NCBI GenBank assembly: GCA_030435675.1
Contig: CM059625.1
Location: 12,338,001 to 12,402,000, forward strand
Source of the DNA: Steinernema hermaphroditum
Taxonomy: Eukaryota > Nematoda > Chromadorea > Rhabditida > Steinernematidae
Reading direction: 5' to 3'
DNA length: 64,000 bases
Position numbers and translations under genes: made by a program. The number at the start of each line of letters is the position of its first letter. The first letter of the stretch is position 1. Below the pieces are notes generated by a model that was not told where the DNA came from, searched no databases, and saw only the letters and a list, made by a program, of their open reading frames with translations. Of the stretch, positions 48,607 through 60,921 are shown in pieces.

Positions 48607-48633
48607 TAAGACATATATATTTCTTTCAACAGC

Positions 48634-51587
48634 CTAGCAAACTTTGTTATCGTCCTCGTCAGTCATGACTATGTTGTCAATGGCTAAGCGGGCCTTCTTC
48701 GCATTCTGTCCGAGCTTAGCGATCCAGTACAACTTGGTATCGCTCGGCAACACAGCCATGAAATCGTGCTTCCATTCCGGCTTTCCTTCCTCTGAGTCTA
48801 TCGGGAAGCATTTGTCCAACTCGCGTTCGCTGCTGTCTTGGCAAACGAACAAAGTAACGTTTCCATGCTAGATTAAACGTGGAGAAGGGATGTTCGGTTT
48901 GTGCACTAACCTGTTTAATATAGTCAAAATGCAACCGGGCTGGGGCATTTAAATGGAAGACGGGTGATTCGAGAATGGACACGGGACCCTTCTCGAAGAG
49001 AGTTGTTTCCATTCGATTGTTCTGAACTTTGAACATGCTCAGACTTTTTGGTATCCTTTCCGATTTGTAGAGGCAAGGTGCATTTCCAGCGAAATCGCAA
49101 GAGAGAAGCCGACAAACATTGGAATCAGGTGCCGAGCTGAGACTAGACAGACTCTTTGTCTTCGTTCCATGTTGTCTCACGGAAGGGCAAACCACACCCT
49201 AAAAAGTGCATTGATATCAGTGCTCTCTAAAGGTCCTCCTGACATTGAATGAGATGTCGTCGACAATAACCATTCCAGGACCGTCGGCTTCCGCTCTAAA
49301 CGAGATCCGGAACGGTTGGGAAAGTACGGGAATGTCAGTTAACAAAGATCCGCCTTGCTGCGATACAGTAACCGTTTGACAGTCAATCACTTCAGGGCTT
49401 CTGCCATCCAGAAGGCAGACTGACAAGCTTGTTTCACCTGTGGTCCAATACCTGCAAGATAATCAATGCTATGGAAGGCTAGAGTTGGAGGAACCTGCCT
49501 AAAGGACAAAGTTGATTGTTCGGGATTGCATTTAATAGTCTCGGATACGAGAGAAACACTCTGTCCGGGCCTCGTAAAGTTGACCACACCGAATTCGTCA
49601 TCTACAATAAGCCATATAGGTTTGTGACAAGGCGTCATTTCCAACCAGGTAGAGAAGAAGATTGCGTCAATGAAAGGAACTTATGGGTGTTAATCGGGCC
49701 ACTTCCAACCTCCCACTGCACTCCTTCCCCGTCATTCAGATTCGCCCAGTTGCAGTCGATTCCACGGCGTTCGAACGAGCACCGCAGGTCTTTAGATGTG
49801 TAGATAGGCTTGTTGAGAATCAACGACAACAGAGGAGTGGTGTAGTATGACGAGCCAAAATCGTAAACGCTGAGAGCTTCCGAACAGAGTACCGCGCGGT
49901 AGCTGATGTCATCGATAGCGACCATGCTGTCGAAATCCGGATTCACGGAGTCCACGCGAACGACGAACTAAAAGAAATTTATAGTTTTCGGGAGAAAAGT
50001 GAATTTCAACTGACAAAGAATGAGCTTGTCTGTTGAAACTTGAGTTCGACGGGAGACGGCGACTGGGACATGGGCACTTTATGGCACTCGAGATCCTCCA
50101 TATCCATGTTGACGGCACAGACACTCATTACGACTTCTTTCGTTGCCCAGAATCTTGAACAGATGCTCAGAAATTATATACACGCACCATTTACCTCATT
50201 GAGAGAACGGCTTCTTGATTGGACTGGCACTGGACGGGATCGCTCTTCAGATAACGAAATGGAGCTTTCGAGTTCTGCTCAATATAAAGAAGAGCGAATG
50301 AACCTTTCGGGGTAATATACGTTCCCGTGGCGTTAAAAAAAAGATCGGGTGAAGGAGCATTCTCGGCCCTCTTCCAAATCTGCAAAAAAAGCTTCGAATA
50401 TGGCGTGACAATGCCTTTCCTTTACCGTACTCCCGTTTCCACCATCTCGCCATCTGCATTCCGCTGCAAAAGAGTCGCAATTCAGTTCAGATGATGCCTT
50501 GATGGCCTCTCCTTGTGAAGCAGTGATCAGTGGAGATGTCTTGAAATCCGAACCGAAATCAACTAAAGGAACACTATTACGATGAGAATGAAAAAAGCGA
50601 TTTACTGTTGACTTTGCAAAGCGACGCATCATATATGATGTTGTCGATCATAACGAATGACCCTTCGGCGTTTTTTATGTCGTAAGCCCGAATACCCAAT
50701 CGGAATGGCTGCTCTCTTGGTGGTATGTTCACCGAGCATTCCGTGTTGAGGTGAACGGTTCCGCAGTCCACGTATGGTTTTTCGGGAAGAACAACCACAT
50801 TCCCGCCCTTGTCTAATTCCACGATGACCACTTCCACGCGCGCTTCGTTGTACACCCAAAAACTAAACGAATGTCCTTACAGAGGCGGAATACAGACGCG
50901 ATTCGTAATTACGTGAACGTCAGAATTCCGGTGTTGTTCTGGCAGGGGATGGGCGAACTGTAGTAAATGGCACTTTTTTCGCTACGTTTCCGATCTCCGA
51001 CGAATATCAGTTGTTCTCCTGAAAAGAGAGACATGTGCATAAGTAACTTCTACCGAATGAGTTAAGTTACCTTCTCGCACTTTCGACGGGCCCGGACGCA
51101 CTTGGAGGACTGGGAATTCAGTGTGCTCCGTCTTTTTGAAAAGATGGAAGTCGAGCGAATCAACGTCTCCCTTGGCATTTCTCCAACGGCACTCAGCAGG
51201 GTCGTCGAAGTTGCAGTTCAGATCAGATGAATGTCGAATCGGTTTGCTCGACTCAGCTAAGAAAATTTTCTTGTAATTGAGATTCACTCACTGAATGAGT
51301 GCTTAGAATTTCTGCTTGTTTATCTAATAATGCGAGAACGAATTTAAAAGGAAACACCAAAGACAAACATATCTAAAACGACAAGCTCACCTGAGTTGTG
51401 CAGACCCATCGGGACCCACTCAATCCCGAGGTACTCGTGGAGTTTTTCTCTTTCAGCCTCATATCCAGGCATGCATGCTTCAGCTAAATGATAACAATAT
51501 GATAGATCTTAATCAATACAAAGTGGACAAACCAAATCCAGAAAGCAACACTACCAGGAAGAACAGGTTCAAGAGCGACGATGTCAT
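48634..51587 (-). CDS. Secreted protein with about four MAM-like domains
   Basis: Extracellular adhesion-type protein. The first exons are firm: 51587-51533 (signal peptide MTSSLLNLFFLVVLLSGFAEA), 51483-51391, 51256-51071, 51018-50913 and 50862-~50613. Further exons cover ~50570-50380, ~50350-50020, 49975-~49500, 49437-49244, 49198-48911 and 48867-48634; some of their donors are unclear (several would use GTC). Each repeat opens with a Cys/Trp signature (DLNCNFDDPAECRWRN, ELNCDSFAAECRWRD, DLRCSFERRGIDCNWAN, LLSCDFAGNAPC) and ends in an IDDISY/IDNIIYD strand, the MAM pattern. No transmembrane segment is seen at the end (TDEDDNKVC), so it is probably secreted. It faces the Rab/EMC3 block across 1.4 kb. 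Confidence 0.8.
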
Positions 51588-52978
51588 TGGGAGTGAAGTG
51601 ACCCTTTAAAGAAGGGAAGATGGGAACAGACGGACGAGCGGAGGAGAAAGTGTGCGCGCACTGCCGACTCACTGACTGGTATCGCGAGAACAAATGAATT
51701 CGCAAATCCATTCATAACCGACCACTACTTTCACTTTCAACATCTCATCACTCCGTGAACCACTTTCACTTCACCCACCACCATTGACTCCATCCGGAAT
51801 CAGTCTGCTTCGCTCTCGAGCTCGTATAAGCGGCTCGATCTGATAGTGGAAAAGCAAGATTTCGGGCGACTTTCAACACTCACGGAAAGGGTCAGACACT
51901 GCCCGAGGCCAATCGGATGGAACTGGTTGAAGTCGGATGTGAATCATCGCCTTCGATGGATTATAGTATTTACTTCTTAATTCACATAGCAGCATAAACG
52001 AGCAAATTCACTCATATTGTGCAACCCGTTCACTCCTTCTCCAATGCGTTTACAGTTCTGTTTTACAGCAATTAAGAGATGACACGGTGGCGCTCTAAAC
52101 AACAAATATTAGCAAAGAGGGTGGCAATTGTTTGAGTGGAGCGGATGAACGATAATTAGTTTAGAACAAAGAGGTACGTTATCATATATTACACACGGGC
52201 GATGTGGTAAGCAGCAGGAAAGCACGGAAAACTTTTCATGTCAGAGCGCGAACAAACCTCTGAAAAGTCGAGAAAGCCCTTGAGTTTTCCGCAAAGTGGA
52301 ACATTTTTAATTGATTAGACAGGGCAATAGCTTGGGGAAGCTTACAGTAGGCGATATATTGTGCACACATAAGGGCTAAAGGCGCTCGATTTGGCTGCAC
52401 GTACATATGGGCAAAATAGAGAAAACGTGATGAAAGAACGAGCGTGCAAAACATTTTCAAATTTCTCCGCTTGGACAAGCTTGGACAATACTATTCGTTG
52501 AATATGAGATATGGCTTAGTTCTGTTCGATAACCTTATATCCCAATCACTAAACAACAATATTGGCTCTGATGAAGATGCCAAAACTGGAGAAGAGCAAC
52601 TTGAGAATCTGAACAGATCACATTGTTAAAACAAGGAGTCGTGCCTCTGTGTGCAAATTGATCTCGAGAAAGTGATGAGAGGTTCTATTCGAGAAAGGGG
52701 CTTCCTTCATGCGTTCATTTGTTGTAAGTAAACGATTTACGAAAAAAAAATCCTCACTTTTCAACGTCTCATCCCAATATTCTTAATTCCACTTATTTAC
52801 CAGAACTGCTTCCCACATCCTACCGTTAATGGTGAGTCAATCTGCCGAGGGACACCACAGTACACTTCTAGAGTAAGCATTTTTTTCTTAGCTAAGGCAT
52901 TAGCCTCCACACTCCATGAACAACACAAATCACAACAACATAATTAAATCATATTTTAATCAGTTCTTCTAAACCCGT
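51588..52978. other. Intergenic region
   Basis: Lies between the MAM gene start and the EMC3 3' end. Short chance ORFs only; no repeat or RNA gene is recognised. Confidence 0.45.
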
Positions 52979-53921
52979 TTACTTCCTTTTTGGATTCAGA
53001 CAGAAGGAGTGCTGACACATCTGTAAAGCCTCCCATTCCGCTTTAAAAGCCTGCTTAGGATCTTGGGGCGCGGCCATAGGTCCAGCAGTCATCTGGTCCT
53101 CCATCATCTTCGAAGTGTCCGCTGCATTTTCTTCGCCAAGCACGAGTGTGTAAATCGATCGTAGTCCAAATACATTCAAGAAATACCACGAAGCCGAAGA
53201 CACCCAAGCTGCATCAAGAGACACGAGCTCTATGCCACGCTGTAACATTGGCTTGAACCTGCAAACAGAGAATTATGCTACGTCTTCTTTTTCGCTCTAA
53301 CCTCAAAGTAAGCGGAAACGGAACGCGTGTCGTAAGGAATCCAGAGAAGGTCCAGTTGATCCAGCCTCCGATCACAATCATCGGAATCATGTTCAGCATG
53401 TTTCCCTTCAACATTTCAACCATAGTTGAAGGGTCCATAGGGTTCATGGCTGTGTTTCCTTGTCGCCCCCGTCCTTGTGCAATATATCCGTGTTCTTCGT
53501 CGCTAAGGAAATGTTTCCGCATCACGAACGACTGACGAGGAATAAGACGACCGTTTTCACGTAGCAGTCTTGATTTCATTAAGTAGTGACTGAAAAATGA
53601 CAGTAGGATTACCTGCACACAGAACTCGGAGTAAAATGAAGCTGGGAAGCTAGGTGGGTAAAACAAAAGAGAGAAAAATAACCATCTGTTATACTCAGAA
53701 ATTTTGCGTATTCGTAATCTACGTTTCCCTCTCACACTGTCCAGCAGTAGAAAACAAATGAAGCAAACTTACTTGTCCTGGATCTGTTGTAAATCCATCC
53801 TCTTCTTCGACATAAGGAGGAGGGAGACGTAATGCCGAAGAATCCCAACCATAAACGTGATAAGCACAATAGGAACAAAAACCCATGTTCGAATCGCTGG
53901 ATCTAGTACTAGGTCTGTCAT
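52979..53921 (-). CDS. EMC3: ER membrane protein complex subunit 3
   Basis: Core insertase subunit of the EMC (Oxa1/GET1/TMCO1 superfamily), which inserts tail-anchored and multipass proteins into the ER membrane. Three exons: 53921-53773, 53589-53302 and 53258-52979, 238 residues, all in phase. The ATG directly follows a TTTCAG 3' splice site. Recognisable blocks: [20 protein letters not shown] with the first membrane segment, MKGN-like [20 protein letters not shown] with the second, and [20 protein letters not shown] with the third. The C-terminus ([19 protein letters not shown]) is about 20 residues shorter than the human protein and lacks its acidic helix. Confidence 0.95.
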
Positions 53922-54430
53922 CTGAAAGCACATCAAACTATACAATCTATAAAAAGAAGTTGATTTCCAGGGTATCGAAAGGTTAAATGAACCTGTGCTT
54001 CGGTGGCGCTCAGCGACAATACTTTTTTTATTCACACGCGCATTAAAGATCGAGAGAAACAAGTTCCGGATGAATTCTAATCGTGCCATCAGTCCAAAAA
54101 AGAAGACATCTCGAGCCTGCCGGCTCCCATTATGGCAATACAGCTCAAAAACGACCAACAAATGAGGATATGGTATTGAACAAGTATTGCACGATTAGAA
54201 AATATCCGCTTACTGCAAATCTACTAGAAGACATCAAGATATGGTACAAAAAAAGAGAAGAATAATAATGGCAACATTTGAATATTGAGAGTAATGTGAC
54301 TGAACTATGATACACGCCAAATATACATTATTAAGATCGTTACCTAGAATGACTATTATGCCGATGATGAATATGATTCAGAAGGACATCTGGGGTCCTC
54401 TTTTCGGGAAGAGAAAGACAAGAGCGCTTA

Positions 54431-55143
54431 TTAATAGTTACAGCACCGGGACAAACGGAATCCGCCGATCGCCGAAGTGGCATTGTCACCCAAACGTAAA
54501 GCGTCTAAGTTGTTCTCCAGTTGAGCACCTTGAGCGTATTGCTTTTTCAGCTGGCAGGAAAGCTCCAGAAATGCGTTGTCGACATTTAAGTTGTTCTTTG
54601 CTGAGATTTCCAGGAACATGGACATGTTGTGAGCTCGACATAGCTGCTCTCCTTCATCGCGCTCGACTACACGTTCTAATTCAAGATCCGACTTCGTAGC
54701 TAAACAAGTTATGATATTAGGTTCCTTAGACATCGAAGCAATGATCGCTTTATCTATGAACACGAACATAAGGACCTACCGACAAGAATCTTGACTACGT
54801 TTGGAGCTGCGAACTTTGAAACATCATCAATCCATCTGGACAGGGATTCAAAGGACTGCCGGCAAGTCATGTCGTAGCAAAGGATAATACCGTTAGCAGA
54901 TCGATAGTAACTCTGCGTAATAGTTCGAAAACGCTCCTGCCCACCAGTATCCCATATCTGCAGCTTCACTCGTTTGCCTTCAATGATGAGCGTCTTCATG
55001 GTGAAGTCAACACCAATTGTCGTCCCCTGACGCTCAATAAACGTCCCGTTCTTGAATCGCTGTACAACACAGGTCTTCCCGACGCCCATGTCGCCGATCA
55101 GGACAACCTTGAAGAGGTAGTCGAACGAGTCGTCAGCCTCCAT
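54431..55143 (-). CDS. Rab19/Rab43-like small GTPase
   Basis: Vesicle-traffic GTPase, 210 residues from two exons (55143-54780 and 54699-54431). P-loop GDMGVGKTC, switch [13 protein letters not shown], switch [21 protein letters not shown] (a Gly where most Rabs have Ala: WDTAGQE), base-recognition ATKSDLE instead of NKxD, and EISAKN near the end. The tail ends CCNY, a two-Cys prenylation signal. Overall wording is closest to Rab19/43, which act around the Golgi and in apical or ciliary traffic. A 3' splice site sits about 20 bp before the ATG. Confidence 0.92.
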
Positions 55144-56573
55144 GGTTGAGGCTCACAACTCCTTCTGAATCGAAGCGTGCACAGCTATATATTGAAACAT
55201 AACAATGTGAGAACGCACGGGCCGCATCGTCGAGCGGAAACCACTTGAGTCAATATTGCGATTGGCATTGATTTCCCAGGGTGCGCGTGTCGGGAGTTCT
55301 TCTAAGTCTTATGAGACTATCGACCATCCTAGAAAAAGCTGTTAGTGTTTCCCTGACATTAAAAGAAGAGGTTATTTTATTCCAACTTGATCTTTATATT
55401 TTAAACATCCATTTTGCGTACGAGAAAGTCGCCATCTGTTTTGACGAGTTCCTGGATTTCTTCGCGCGGCATCAACCCGGGATACGACTTCAGGGCCGCG
55501 CCATCCTCTACTGGCGAAGTCATCGATCGGCACTGCGCCCTTCAGCATTTCCTAGAGATACAGTTTTTCGATACAGTCTTGAGAGCTGAAATAGACGATG
55601 TTAGTGCAGATTCTGGAGCATCAATATACCGGATACAGGGAAGGAGGACGACGAGTTATGGCTTTGACGAGAGCAGTGCCATCGGATCGAACTGGTGCCT
55701 GTGTGTGGACGTGTTCTTCGATCAGCTCCTGAGAGCTGAAATAGACGATGTTACTGTAGATTCTGGAGCATAAAGATACCGGATGCAGGGAAGGAGGACG
55801 ACGAGATACAGCTGCTCCGGCTGGTCATTCGTGCTGAGCAGCGACCTGAAATGAGCGGTTGGTTGGAGAGGAACTGGGAGACGGGTTGAGATACCGGGAT
55901 CAGCAGGGTCGGTTGGAAGACGTTAAAAACAAGCAACCTCATCCGGGAGGCGAACCGCTTCTGCGATTCTCGCTCCTTAAATAAGGAATAATTAGACGTA
56001 GACGAGTAAATGAGACATATGTGACCTAATGAGACAAAGCGGTTTACATTCGCTAGCAAGTCTGAACGAGTTTTCCTTCCTCTACAAGTTAATTAAGCCG
56101 TGTATTTTGGCAGATGTTTTCATTATTTGCCGTAGCAGGGCAGCTTCTCAACCTCTTCTTTAACGTCTTTAACCTCTTCTTTAATTATGTGATGCCATTT
56201 CGGCTCCCGCCGGGATCGTCCTGGTCAAAATTTCATTTCATCGGGACGGAAGGCATGAATGCGCTTGTCGTTTCCTAACATGCATATTGTATATTCGCCA
56301 TCAGAAAGCATGGAACCTTCAGATAGAATCTTTATGCACTGGTTCTTAAGGCAGTGTATGGAGGGCAATTTGTTCAGTGTGAGAGTTGTATATTACGCGT
56401 GTTTCATTGCCTTTCGAATTCTCTATTCTCGTGTTGTTACGTTATTGGAGCTAGCGTTTTATTTCAGGTTGCTTCGGAACTTCGCAAAGCTGACTCTACA
56501 ATACGTCTTTTTTTCTCGGCGGCTTGCCAATCTCCAACGTTTCGTACCTGTTCAGAAATTTTGTGAGGTCAAC
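55144..56573. other. Divergent intergenic region between the Rab and PLPBP genes
   Basis: Head-to-head spacer likely holding both promoters. It contains a direct repeat (see 55563-55806) and a 3' splice site at about 56465, which may be the acceptor for the PLPBP 5' end. No other gene is supported. Confidence 0.5.
55563..55806. repeat. Direct repeat, ~75-bp near-identical core at 150-bp spacing
   Basis: Copies at 55581-55655 and 55731-55805, both starting GAGAGCTGAAATAGACGATG and ending AAGGAGGACGACGAG, with a handful of differences. The preceding TTCGAT..CAG stretch is also alike, so the unit may be about 150 bp. Confidence 0.75.
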
Positions 56574-57698
56574 ATGTCATCCGATTTGAAGAATAATCTT
56601 GTTTCGATCCAAGAATCGATCAGAAATGCCTGCGAACGATTCGGTTGTGAAAGAAAACCGTCGTTACTGGCTGTGTCGAAGACGAAACCAGCCATTGCGA
56701 TTAAGGAGCTTTATGATGCTGGTCATCGTCATTTTGGGGAAAACTACGTACAAGAATTGGAAGCCAAATCCATCGAACTTGCTGACTCGTGTCCAGATAT
56801 CCGCTGGCACTACATTGGGACCGTTCAAAGCAATAAAGTAAGTTGCTTTTTAAGTATCATCTGTAGGGGAAAGCGCAGTTTGCGGAAATCATCAGTTTGC
56901 CCAAACTATTACTTTCCACAAGCGATCAGTTTGCACAAAAAAGTCGCAATAACATTAGTTTCCTGAACGTTTTGTGCAAATCGACATCTTCCTAATTAGT
57001 GAACTGACATAAAAGTCGACAGAAAAGCAGTTAGTGTACATGAAAAAAGCCTAAGAATGGCAAGCAAAAAAGAAGAGTGACGTAACAAGAGTTTTGCACA
57101 AAAAAAAGCTATCTTGAAAAGCGATGCTAATGCGAAATTCTTTTGTGCAAGCTGATAGTTTATCCATATGATTTGCATGAAGCTTTATATATGCAGTTTA
57201 GATTTCAAAGATAGCGTCTGTTCACAATCTCTACTGTGTCGAGGGCCTTAGTTCGATGAAGCATTGCTCAGTAATGCAAAATGAAATGGCTAAACAAGGC
57301 CGTTCTCTGCGTGTCATGGTACAGATGAACTCAAGCGGAGAAGAACAGAAAGGAGGATGTGATGAAACCGACTGCATTAAAATGGCTAACTTCATTTGTT
57401 CTGAATGTCCAAATCTGCAGTTTGTTGGCTTTATGACCATCGGTTTGTACGGATGGGAGGCTGCCTCATGTGACATTTGTTTACAGGTTCATTCGATCGT
57501 GATCCGAATGAATTCAATCCCGATTTTGACGCTCTTTATCAGCTTCGCGGCAGATGGTGTCAGCAAGCTGGAAAGACTGCCACTGACTACGAACTGTCAA
57601 TGGGAATGTCAAACGATTTTGTCCAAGCTTTGAAGCAAGGAAGTACGGAAGTGCGGGTTGGGAGCTCACTGTTTGGAGCTCGTACTTATGCGAAATAA
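56574..57698 (+). CDS. PLPBP: Pyridoxal 5'-phosphate homeostasis protein (YggS/PROSC family)
   Basis: Single-domain fold type III PLP-binding protein that controls free PLP. Exons 56574-56837, 57202-57442 and 57487-57698 give 238 residues. The N-terminal LLAVSKTKP block carries the PLP-binding Lys (Lys36 here). Further family blocks: HFGENYVQELEAK, WHYIGTVQSNK, RVMVQMNSSGEEQKGG, LQFVGFMTIG and ELSMGMSNDF, then STEVRVGSSLFGAR near the end. The ATG was chosen because the YggS fold starts shortly after it; an upstream in-frame extension exists but is not conserved-looking. The first intron is 364 bp, long for this region. Confidence 0.95.
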
Positions 57699-58129
57699 TC
57701 CATGTTTTGTCCCTAATCTATTAGCTTACTTTTATAAATTGTTAAGAGTGCCGACAGCGAGCTGCAGACGAGCAAGTCTTTGGTTTGCACGTTTATTTGG
57801 TTCAAAAACTTGGGATGATCTGAATTTCAGATCATCTCGAGACGCGATGGTGTGGAGAGGCTGCTATTTTATTATATTATTGCACAGCTGTTAAGGGCCA
57901 AACCTACTCTGCGCGACATTTGCAACCTGCAGCTCTCCCTGAATTTATTCAGGGTGTCTACTGTATTTTGTAAGACGTTTTCGGCAATGGTTTATCGTCA
58001 GTCTAACATATATGCTACGTACTGATGCGTGCTGTATTTTTTGTATATTTTGCGTTTATCGCGCATTGCACTGAGTGGAGCATTTTCCGGCTGTATATCA
58101 AACAAGCTATTTATTTTTCAGAAGCTCTG
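57699..58129. other. Intergenic region
   Basis: 430 bp between two same-strand genes. Nothing recognised except the TTTTTCAG splice acceptor just before the next start codon. Confidence 0.4.
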
Positions 58130-59013
58130 ATGACGGAACAGCATCGTGATCACAGTACCTATCGCCAATTTGGTTTGTCTAACGTTTCATTTTGTATCGT
58201 TCATGCGTTACCATTTTAGGCATTATAGCAAATACTTTCGATGGATATGATGGCTCGGCCATTGTTAGGATGGGGAACACGAAAGTGATGTGCCTTGTGT
58301 AAGTTCTCGCTAATTTTAACTTTCGACCAGCTTCATATTTTAGGAAAGGGCCGAAACGATGCGAAATAACGGACTATGATCATGATTGTCCTGGGCACGT
58401 TATAGTTTCCGTATTTGGGATTTCCGATAAGAAGGAGAAGGAGGTCATAAGGCGCAGTGTGAGAACTGCAATCCTGTCCAATGTTTTTACTCCGAAAATG
58501 TACCGGGTAAACGGCCTCTAAATTTAGAATACGTATTAATTAAATGAATTAATTACAGTGTAAGGTCCTCATTGAAGTTCGAGTTATGTATGATGATGGT
58601 AATGTACTTGCGGCAACTTTGAACGCTGCAAATGTGGCTATGACCAATACCGACATTGAAATGTTCGATATGGTTGTGGGTACTGGACTTGCTCTGCGAG
58701 GCGATCAACCCGTTCAGGTGGACCCGTCAAAAGCTGATCTCAAGGAAAGCTGCGGACAGTTGACGGTTGGCGTTATGCCTTCTGTAATGCGGGTATGCGA
58801 TAATTAATAATATATTCGGTTAACTGTATTATTCAGGCGGCTACTTGCGAGATGAGGGGATACACCACATTACGGAAAGTCCTTTACGCCATTGATAAAT
58901 GTTCTAGGGATGCGTTGAGCATTCATGTACCCGTTCGTGAATCCATTGTTGACGGTCTTATGGAGAAGTCCGGGGGCAAAGTTTCGCTCATAAACGGGGT
59001 AGACGAACAATAA
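58130..59013 (+). CDS. EXOSC5: RNA exosome RNase PH-like subunit (RRP46/EXOSC5-like)
   Basis: Subunit of the six-member RNase PH ring of the RNA exosome, which threads RNA to the nucleases. Exons 58130-58172, 58220-58298, 58344-58506, 58559-58792 and 58837-59013 give 231 residues in phase. Blocks fitting the fold: YDGSAIVRMGNTKVMC, GHVIVSVFGISDKKEKEVIR, VMYDDGNVLAATLNAANVAM and LTVGVMPS. Length and layout fit RRP46 (about 235 in human) better than the longer RRP41 or MTR3. As in animal exosomes the ring is expected to be inactive. A 3' splice site lies 9 bp before the ATG. In C. elegans the RRP46 orthologue is crn-5. Confidence 0.8.
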
Positions 59014-59056
59014 TCTACGGTTATATTTGTTCTGGTTGATATTGTTACTGTTGATC

Positions 59057-59062
59057 AATAAA
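59057..59062 (+). terminator. Poly(A) signal of the EXOSC5-like gene
   Basis: AATAAA 43 bp after the stop, in the 124-bp tail-to-tail spacer with MON1. Confidence 0.6.
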
Positions 59063-59095
59063 GCTTGCTTACTGCTCCCTATAGATCTTTATTTG

Positions 59096-59101
59096 TTTAT
59101 T
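59096..59101 (-). terminator. Poly(A) signal of MON1
   Basis: Minus-strand AATAAA 36 bp after the MON1 stop; a second copy is at 59088-59093. Confidence 0.5.
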
Positions 59102-59137
59102 CTTTGTAGGTGCGACTCTGCCCAGCAGTGAATCATA

Positions 59138-60921
59138 TTAATTAACAAAATTACTCGTAACAACGTAGAAGAACCTGCCTTCTTCTTTTTTTAATGCTTT
59201 GATGAGTTTTTCTGCACACGACACAGCGCTCGAACGCTGTACCAAAGGGCTGAATGTACAGTACAGTTCGTAACTCGGATTGATCTGAATCGCTAGTGTG
59301 AATATGAAGGAGAAAATACACTGCCTACCGCAACATACACTGTACAGGTAGACTTCACAATGAATAATGTCTTCACGGAATGTTTCTGTGCGTCGCTCTT
59401 TTGTACATAGCTGTGAAGGCCGTTGTATTGCTCAATCAGATAAGCCCTCTCAGCCTTGCTAATGAAAGGTTTTCCGAATGCTGATGAACACACTTGTGAA
59501 GAAGAGGTATTGTTATAAATGAAATGCCAGAGATCTGGACAACCAATCTGAATGGAGTGTTTTAGAATCTGTAAATACTGTAACTGTAAATGCATACCTG
59601 CTTCAAATCGAATGAGATGGGTTTCTGAATTGACTCTCGTATCGAAGAGCAATGCTTCGAAGAATTTAGTTTGTTGACAATTTCTTTCCTGATGGTTGAC
59701 AATGGAAAGAACTGATCTCTGGCAGTGCTGACGAGCATTAATACCGCATCGGAATCATCCCACAAATACGAAACATGCGCATGTAAGAAACCCCTACAAG
59801 TATAAAACAGTGCATAATATTAGATAGCGCGCACTTACTGACTGTTGAACCTTGGCAAGCAGATGGGCGCCCACACTTCAACATTGCGGAAAGAACTGTT
59901 TCCATGAACGGTGTTAATCAGTATGTGCAGATCACAAGGCGCAAGTAAATATCTCTTCATTCGAACATATGCGACAAGCTGCCGGTGCGCCAAGACAATT
60001 CCGAAAATAACGCCGTCCTGAAATGAAATTATCGAGCTATAAAATATAAAAGATAAATATTGATAAACCGTTAAGTTAGCAGCGTTGACAGTGGATGCAA
60101 TTGTCGAGGCAATGAATTCACGATCGCTGTAAGCCATCGGAAGGACGCGAACACCTGACATGAACACGGCCGGATCCGCACGCCACGACCGAAGACATCC
60201 ATAAAGAGAACGATCGCTGCTTCCACGAAGCAACTTTCTAATGTCATAATTTTCTCCTCTCAGCTCGTATGCTTTCTTTAGTTGTGTCTTCGAAAGAATC
60301 GAAAGAATCTGAAGGAAGCATGATGTGTATCTAGCGTGAATTTAAATAAATACCTGATGATAAACTACATCGAGCTGGTTCGTCAGCTGGAAAGGCGACC
60401 GTGAAACTATACAAAGAATTAACGGGTGACGATGGGAGAAGCGAACGTGAAGATTGGGAGCGTCTATGGAACAGAGGTTATCTTTCCACGACTCAACCTT
60501 GTGGACGAACGCTTGCACGAGTGCAAACAATGGGCACATGCGATCTTCATGACCAGCGCTAAATTCTTTTCACATGAAAAAGCACGAAAAAAGAAAATTA
60601 ACCTGGCAAAGATTGGCTTCCCGTAGGCAGAGAGAACAAAAACGTGATATGGTAACGAAGTGAGCATCTCTAAGATCTTCGAATCACTGACTTCCGGCTC
60701 CAGATCCCCATCACCGTTTTCTTCATCTTCTAACCTTACGACGCTCTCGTCGTCTTCTGGTTTCGTGCTCTACAACATCGCCGAAAACGTAAACAATTCA
60801 AAACAGACGAACTCACTCTGGAGTGTGGTAGCTGAAGCTGAGCGCACGATTCCGAAGAGGCGAGCGTCTGTCGTCCTCCGGGCACGATTCCTTCGGACTC
60901 CTCGACCTCAGCCATGTGCAT
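59138..60921 (-). CDS. MON1: Vacuolar fusion protein MON1 (SAND-1)
   Basis: With CCZ1 forms the GEF that loads Rab7 during early-to-late endosome conversion. Eight exons (60921-60817, 60769-60603, 60558-60354, 60308-60069, 60017-59839, 59793-59598, 59547-59329, 59284-59138) all join in phase to 485 residues. Acidic N-terminal tail (PEDDESVVRLEDEENGDGD), then longin-type blocks: YHVFVLSAYGKPIFA, ENYDIRKLLRGSSDRS, GIVLAHRQLVAYVRMKRYLL, VEVWAPICLPRFNSQ, GFLHAHVSYLWDDSD, FIYNNTSSSQVCSS and ELYCTFSPLVQRSSA. The layout and order match MON1 family members. Introns are 40-51 bp. Confidence 0.92.
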
